Assembly: GCA_003445855.1 (NCBI GenBank)
Contig: DMCG01000057.1
Span: 17,814-27,013 of the forward strand
From: Spartobacteria bacterium
GTDB lineage: Bacteria > Verrucomicrobiota > Verrucomicrobiia > Chthoniobacterales > UBA10450
Length of the DNA: 9,200 nt
Direction of reading: 5' to 3'
This document shows, piece after piece, positions 5,746 through 9,200 of this stretch (position 1 is the stretch's first letter; each line of letters opens with the position of its first letter). The notes under the pieces are model-generated. The model searched no databases. It was not told where the DNA came from and worked only from the letters and a program-made list of their open reading frames with translations. A program made the position numbers and the translations under genes.

Positions 5746-8124
5746 ATGCGAGATTCCGTGCCGCGTTCCCATTATAGCAGCAAGAACCGCCACATTTCGG
5801 CAGGTCAAATAGCCGGCTATGGCGCCGTCGCCCTTTTGCCCGTCCTTGCCTGTTTCCTGGGCGGCGGCACGCAAAAATGGTCGGAGGGAATCGTGCTGGC
5901 CGTGCTTGGATTGTATTTGCTCATTCGGCCCCCGCGCGTTTCACTGGGCACGGCCACGAACTGCATTTTCGCCGCGATCATCGCCCTGGCCGCGATCGCG
6001 TTCCTGCCCGCGCGCTGGTTTTTCGTGTCGGCATGGCGGAGGGCGATGGTCAACGATTTCGCGATCTCGCTCCCGCCCACTTTCACGCCGCAGCCGTGGA
6101 TCACGGCGGGTTGTCTCATCAGTTTGATCGCCGGAATGAGCTGGCTCTATCTCGTAAGTACGCAGGAACTCGAGCTTCGTTCCGCCCGTTTTCAGCTCCG
6201 GCTTTTCGTCTCTGGAATCGTTGCTCTCGGTGCGATAAGCATCGCGCTTTATTTGGCGCATGCGGCTTTTCCTTTTTGGATTAATCAGCATGGCTTCGGG
6301 CCGTTCCCAAACCGGAATCAAACTGCGGACCTTTTTGGGATCACGGCGATTGTTCTGCTTGCATGCGGGCAGGATGATCTTCGTCGCGGAAGAAGGCGCT
6401 GGCCTGTCTGGATTGTTGCGCTCGGCATTCTTATCGCGGCCCTTGTCCTTAATTTGTCGCGCTCCGGCTTCGTTATTCTTGTGGGCGGCAGCGCGCTCTG
6501 GATTGCCGTAACTGCGCTTCGGCAGCGCTCTCCTGCACGGATTGCACTCGGGTTTTCTTTCCTGCTGCTCTTGCTCAGCGCAATCCTGCTTCTGGGCGGC
6601 GATACCTTGGAACGATTCCATCTTCGGGGGCTCGAAGGCATGGGAGTTTCATCTGATTTTCGATGGCTCATTTTTCAGGACACCTTTCAACTGCTTCGCG
6701 CATCATCCTGGTGCGGAATCGGCCTTGGAAATTTCGATTCCGTCTTCGCCATTTTTCGCGCTGCTTCGGGGGGCAATACCCGCGCCTTGCATCCGGAAAG
6801 CGATTGGCTCTGGTTGTGGGCCGAGCTGGGGTGGCCGGCAGTTGCATTGACCATTATTGGTGCGGCGCTTGTCGCCCGCCGAGTTCTGCCTTTGCAAGAG
6901 GGAACAAATCAGCGCTTCCGTCTCGCCGCGCTGATCGGCGCTATCCTTTTCGCGCTGCACGGAATTGTTGATGTTTCCGGACATAGGGTTGGGACCGCCT
7001 TTTCCGGCATCTTTTTGTTAGGGCTCTCCCTGCACCGCCCATTGAGGGTGAAGCCAAATCAATGGATCGCCACCTTTTCACGCCTGATCGGTGTCCTCCT
7101 GTTGGTGAGTGGCGTGTCATGGGCTGTCGCTGCTCGTGGCAAAATGCCGTTTCCCGGATGTGTCGGAGTTACGAACGCCAAGGAATTATCGGCAGATGCA
7201 AACCGCGGCCGCAATTTCGCGGAAACAATCTCGCTGACGACGCGCGCTTTATTGTGGGCGCCGCTCGATTGGCAGCTTTATTTTTTGCGCGCCCTCGCGG
7301 AAGTGGCCGAGAAACAACCCGACACCGCACTGGATGATTTTCGCCGCGCCCGTTTTCTCGAGCCGAACGGCTTCGAACTTCCATTAGCTGAAGGTAACGC
7401 CTGGCTGCCGTCTCAGCCGATACTTGCCGTGACCGCATGGCGAGAGGCACTGCGCAGAGCCGGCCCAAGGCGCGCGGAGATTTTCTCCATCATGCTGACG
7501 AACGCGTCGAACCAAAACCCTGAGGTTAGCCGAATCATGGAGGAAATCGGACTCCCTCAGCACGACCTCGTAATGCCATATCTCATTCGAGTTTCTGGCG
7601 CCACTTTCACGCACGGGGTCGACAAACTTTTAAGAAACGACCCGGATTTAAAGACGTTCACCGCCCCGGAAAAACTGGCTTTCTTCACGCTTTGGTCGGA
7701 GCGCGGCGATCTCGAAGAGCTTTCGACTCAGGTCAAACAGCATCCGAGCTGGACCTCATATGCATGGTTAGGCCTGGCGAAGTATTACGCAGGTCGAAAC
7801 GATTTTCGCGCGGCCTACGAACTGACTCAGCGCTACGGCGAAGCTGTCGCATTGCCGCGCGTTGCGGGCGATTCATCGCTCGAAGAATTGCAAAATCGCT
7901 TTTACTCAACTCCCGATAACTATTCCGTCGGGTACGCGCTTTATCGCGCGCAGATGCAGCGCGGTCGAACGGACGACGCGTTGCTTACCGCCCGCCATTT
8001 TAGCGAACGTCCAAATTCGCCCGCCTACTTCCATTTGTTGGAAGCGCAGTGTTGGGCTACGAAGGAAAACTGGGAACGCGCGTGGTCGGCCTGGCAATCA
8101 TTTCAAGCCGCAAAAGGAAAATAA
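5746..8124 (+). CDS. O-antigen ligase/polymerase-like membrane protein with TPR-like C-terminal domain
   Basis: This 792-residue protein has an N-terminal Wzy_C/WaaL-type membrane domain of about 12 helices (roughly 19-464) followed by a 320-residue soluble helical region. It probably polymerises lipid-linked repeat units or transfers the finished glycan to an acceptor in the periplasm. GPFPNRNQTAD (185-195) matches the family's conserved NRN loop. The large extracytoplasmic loop at about 286-355 holds SSDFRW (302-307, R306) and LHPESDWLWLWAELGW (348-363). R306 and H349 are candidate equivalents of the essential arginine and histidine of WaaL. The tail, from about residue 490, contains TPR-like helical pairs such as ALAEVAEKQPDTALDDFRRARFLEPN (partly 516-541), which could bind partner proteins. 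The ATG at 5746 has no Shine-Dalgarno. Only 4 bases separate its stop from the next start, so it heads an operon with the three small genes downstream. Ligase against polymerase cannot be decided here. Confidence 0.9.
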   Translation: MRDSVPRSHYSSKNRHISAGQIAGYGAVALLPVLACFLGGGTQKWSEGIVLAVLGLYLLIRPPRVSLGTATNCIFAAIIALAAIAFLPARWFFVSAWRRAMVNDFAISLPPTFTPQPWITAGCLISLIAGMSWLYLVSTQELELRSARFQLRLFVSGIVALGAISIALYLAHAAFPFWINQHGFGPFPNRNQTADLFGITAIVLLACGQDDLRRGRRRWPVWIVALGILIAALVLNLSRSGFVILVGGSALWIAVTALRQRSPARIALGFSFLLLLLSAILLLGGDTLERFHLRGLEGMGVSSDFRWLIFQDTFQLLRASSWCGIGLGNFDSVFAIFRAASGGNTRALHPESDWLWLWAELGWPAVALTIIGAALVARRVLPLQEGTNQRFRLAALIGAILFALHGIVDVSGHRVGTAFSGIFLLGLSLHRPLRVKPNQWIATFSRLIGVLLLVSGVSWAVAARGKMPFPGCVGVTNAKELSADANRGRNFAETISLTTRALLWAPLDWQLYFLRALAEVAEKQPDTALDDFRRARFLEPNGFELPLAEGNAWLPSQPILAVTAWREALRRAGPRRAEIFSIMLTNASNQNPEVSRIMEEIGLPQHDLVMPYLIRVSGATFTHGVDKLLRNDPDLKTFTAPEKLAFFTLWSERGDLEELSTQVKQHPSWTSYAWLGLAKYYAGRNDFRAAYELTQRYGEAVALPRVAGDSSLEELQNRFYSTPDNYSVGYALYRAQMQRGRTDDALLTARHFSERPNSPAYFHLLEAQCWATKENWERAWSAWQSFQAAKGK

Positions 8125-8128
8125 CGGG

Positions 8129-8557
8129 ATGCAAAATAGCAGTTCGGTTGCGGGGCAAACTGCGCCTTTGCCAATCGAGCGCACGAAGCGATCAACGAGC
8201 AGCGCGTTGCTTTGGGCTTGCGCTGTTGCCGTCGTGGCCGTTGCCACTGGCGACTGGCTTAGTATCAAAACCCAGCGCCTCTATCTCGATCAAAGGCATG
8301 ACCCTTCTCAGACCGGCACGATCTCGCAACGGTTTGCCAAAAGAAAAAAGCAGGTCACCCCGGAGATTATAAGTTCCGGTGAAGCACGCTTTAGTTTCCA
8401 ATTAGCCTCTCCACCCCGCAGCAATTTGTTTTTACTGCGATACCAGATGGAAACTGCGCGTTTGAAATCCATCTTGTCGACGGCGGAAAGGAACATCAAC
8501 TCGCGGCCGCTAAGATTTTCGAACCTACTTCGCGCTCTCAAACGAGCACAAACTTAG
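8129..8557 (+). CDS. Small single-pass membrane protein, probably frameshifted
   Basis: The open frame gives 142 residues, starting at ATG 8129, 4 bases after the ligase stop, with AAGGA at 8114-8118 as a plausible ribosome binding site. I do not recognise the family. Residues 1-24 are polar and basic, about 25-41 form one membrane helix, and the rest would be outside the inner membrane. Residues to about 95 (ending GEARFSFQLASP) read like a beta-rich domain. After that the frame becomes arginine-, leucine- and serine-rich and looks like a shadow reading. From the C-run at 8414-8417, frame 1 instead reads FVFTAIPDGNCAFEIHL, then VDGGKEHQLAAAKIF, which continues the beta-rich pattern. From about 8526, frame 3 reads YFALSNEHKLRPRI and stops at 8568-8570, 6 bases before the SxtJ start. 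Two single-base losses would explain this. The gene may be a recent pseudogene, or the sequence may contain errors. Confidence 0.55.
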   Translation: MQNSSSVAGQTAPLPIERTKRSTSSALLWACAVAVVAVATGDWLSIKTQRLYLDQRHDPSQTGTISQRFAKRKKQVTPEIISSGEARFSFQLASPPRSNLFLLRYQMETARLKSILSTAERNINSRPLRFSNLLRALKRAQT

Positions 8558-8576
8558 GCCGCGAATCTGAAAACAA

Positions 8577-8996
8577 ATGCTTTGGCTTAAAGAAGAATTT
8601 CTTCGAATCGACCGCTCCACAAAAGCGTTGCGCCGCTTCGGTTTTACACTCGGCGGATTGTCGATCTTGCTCGGCCTTTGGTTAATGTTGCAGCATCGCC
8701 CCGCCACTTGGCCGTTCATATTGGTGGGGACGTTGATGATTTGCGCCGGATTTTTTGCGCTCGGCGGACTTAAATATCTTCACGCCGGCTGGACGATCTT
8801 CTCGCTGGTCCTGGGCTGGGTCATGACACGCGTCATCCTGACGGTCGTCTTTTTTCTCGTTGTGACACCGGTCGGATTATTGCAACGTTTGTTCCGCCAT
8901 TCGCCGCTGGAACTTGGTTTTCGAATCGAGGCAGGCAGTTATTGGCTGACAAGAAGAAAACTTTTCGATCCGGCCGATTACCGGAACCAATTCTAA
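8577..8996 (+). CDS. SxtJ-family small membrane protein
   Basis: This 139-residue protein matches the SxtJ family, named after a gene of the saxitoxin cluster and found widely in surface-glycan loci, usually near a carbamoyltransferase. Its biochemical role is not established. The N-terminal IDRSTKALRRFGFTLGG (11-27) is the family signature. Hydrophobic segments follow at about 23-39, 45-64 and 70-97. The C-terminal tail from residue 110 ends in SYWLTRRKLFDPADYRNQF (121-139), the usual aromatic, charged ending. The start is the only ATG before the signature and lacks a Shine-Dalgarno. The stop is 3 bases from the next start, so the pair is likely co-translated. It may help position or support a modifying enzyme at the inner membrane, but that is inference. 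Confidence 0.85.
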   Translation: MLWLKEEFLRIDRSTKALRRFGFTLGGLSILLGLWLMLQHRPATWPFILVGTLMICAGFFALGGLKYLHAGWTIFSLVLGWVMTRVILTVVFFLVVTPVGLLQRLFRHSPLELGFRIEAGSYWLTRRKLFDPADYRNQF

Positions 8997-8999
8997 ACG

Positions 9000-9161
9000 A
9001 TGACAGGTAAATTTTCGATTCTGCGCGAATTCTGGAATTTTCTGCGAGTGCGCAAGAAATGGTGGCTGGCGCCGGTTGTTCTCATCCTGCTCGCGCTCGG
9101 GCTTATTCTTGTCTCGACCGAAGGCTCGGCGCTCGCGCCGTTCATTTACAGTCTCTTTTAG
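9000..9161 (+). CDS. DUF5989-family membrane microprotein, SxtJ partner
   Basis: This 53-residue protein starts with ATG at 9000 and ends with TAG at 9159-9161. It begins with FSILREFWNFLRVRKKWWLA (residues 5-24), the characteristic opening of the DUF5989 family, followed by one membrane helix (about 25-38) and the ending STEGSALAPFIYSLF (39-53). Proteins of this family occur immediately after SxtJ genes in glycan and natural-product clusters. Their function is unknown. The basic RVRKKWW stretch before the helix implies that the N-terminus stays in the cytoplasm. The 3-base gap to the SxtJ stop indicates one operon. A carbamoyltransferase or SGNH-type esterase gene could follow beyond the window, but none is visible. 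Confidence 0.85.
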   Translation: MTGKFSILREFWNFLRVRKKWWLAPVVLILLALGLILVSTEGSALAPFIYSLF

Positions 9162-9184
9162 AGATTATCCCTCAGCCTCCGCTA

Positions 9185-9197
9185 GCGCAGCTTGCGC
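9185..9197 (+). terminator. Short hairpin after the DUF5989 gene
   Basis: GCGCA (9185-9189) and TGCGC (9193-9197) can form a 5-bp stem around GCT, 24 bases after the DUF5989 stop. The window ends 3 bases later, so a following T-run cannot be seen. It could be part of a terminator or of a dispersed repeat, or it could be chance. Confidence 0.2.
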
Positions 9198-9200
9198 CGC

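Noticed and set aside
5941..6621. A 226-codon minus-strand open frame inside the ligase-like gene
   Set aside because: The plus strand codes for a membrane domain with conserved family motifs here. The antisense product is made almost wholly of charged, arginine- and glutamate-rich residues typical of a shadow of hydrophobic codons.
8395..8685. Frame 1 open stretch extending into the SxtJ gene as one long overlapping protein
   Set aside because: Beyond about 8525 it would overlap SxtJ by more than 100 bases and turns into cysteine- and serine-rich shadow sequence. Only its first part looks coding.
1..9200. CRISPR arrays, insertion sequences, tRNA genes or long direct repeats
   Set aside because: No regularly spaced repeats, transposase motifs, paired terminal inverted repeats or cloverleaf-like sequences were seen on either strand.

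Overview
This 9.2 kb window is part of a cell-surface polysaccharide (exopolysaccharide, capsule or O-antigen-like) biosynthesis cluster of a Gram-negative bacterium. The best guess for the organism is a soil-type Verrucomicrobiota. That guess rests on an O-antigen ligase-like protein with a long TPR-like tail, an SxtJ-family/DUF5989 gene pair, a WcaJ-type initiating transferase, moderately high GC, and an almost complete lack of Shine-Dalgarno sequences. It is an inference from gene style, not from a marker gene.

Layout. A short tail of an upstream gene may end at base 18. It is followed by a WcaF-like hexapeptide-repeat acetyltransferase (19-609), a polytopic GT-C-type membrane protein (686-2224) that is clearly AT-richer than its neighbours, an FkbM-family methyltransferase (2412-3233), and a WaaE/KdtX-like GT2 glycosyltransferase (3223-4095) that overlaps the methyltransferase end by 11 bases. 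All of these are on the plus strand. On the minus strand, converging on them, is a polyprenyl glycosylphosphotransferase of the WcaJ type (5593-4181). A 152-base divergent spacer separates it from a second plus-strand operon: an O-antigen ligase/polymerase-like protein with a TPR-like C-terminus (5746-8124), a small membrane-anchored protein that looks frameshifted (8129-8557), an SxtJ-family membrane protein (8577-8996) and a 53-residue DUF5989 protein (9000-9161).

How the genes fit together. The WcaJ-like enzyme would load the first sugar phosphate onto undecaprenyl phosphate. The GT2 enzyme, and perhaps the GT-C protein on the periplasmic side, would add sugars. The acetyltransferase and the FkbM methyltransferase would decorate the repeat unit. 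The ligase-like protein would polymerise the glycan or attach it to an acceptor. SxtJ and DUF5989 proteins usually lie beside carbamoyltransferases in surface-glycan clusters, so such a gene may follow past base 9200. No flippase (Wzx), chain-length regulator (Wzc) or exporter (Wza) is visible here.

No CRISPR array, tRNA, rRNA, insertion sequence or toxin/defence system was found. The most unusual points are the three-frame mosaic of the small gene before SxtJ, the compositional outlier GT-C gene, and repeat/dyad structure in the two spacers flanking the wcaJ-like gene. I do not see a wholly new system; most of the window is recognisable glycan biosynthesis.
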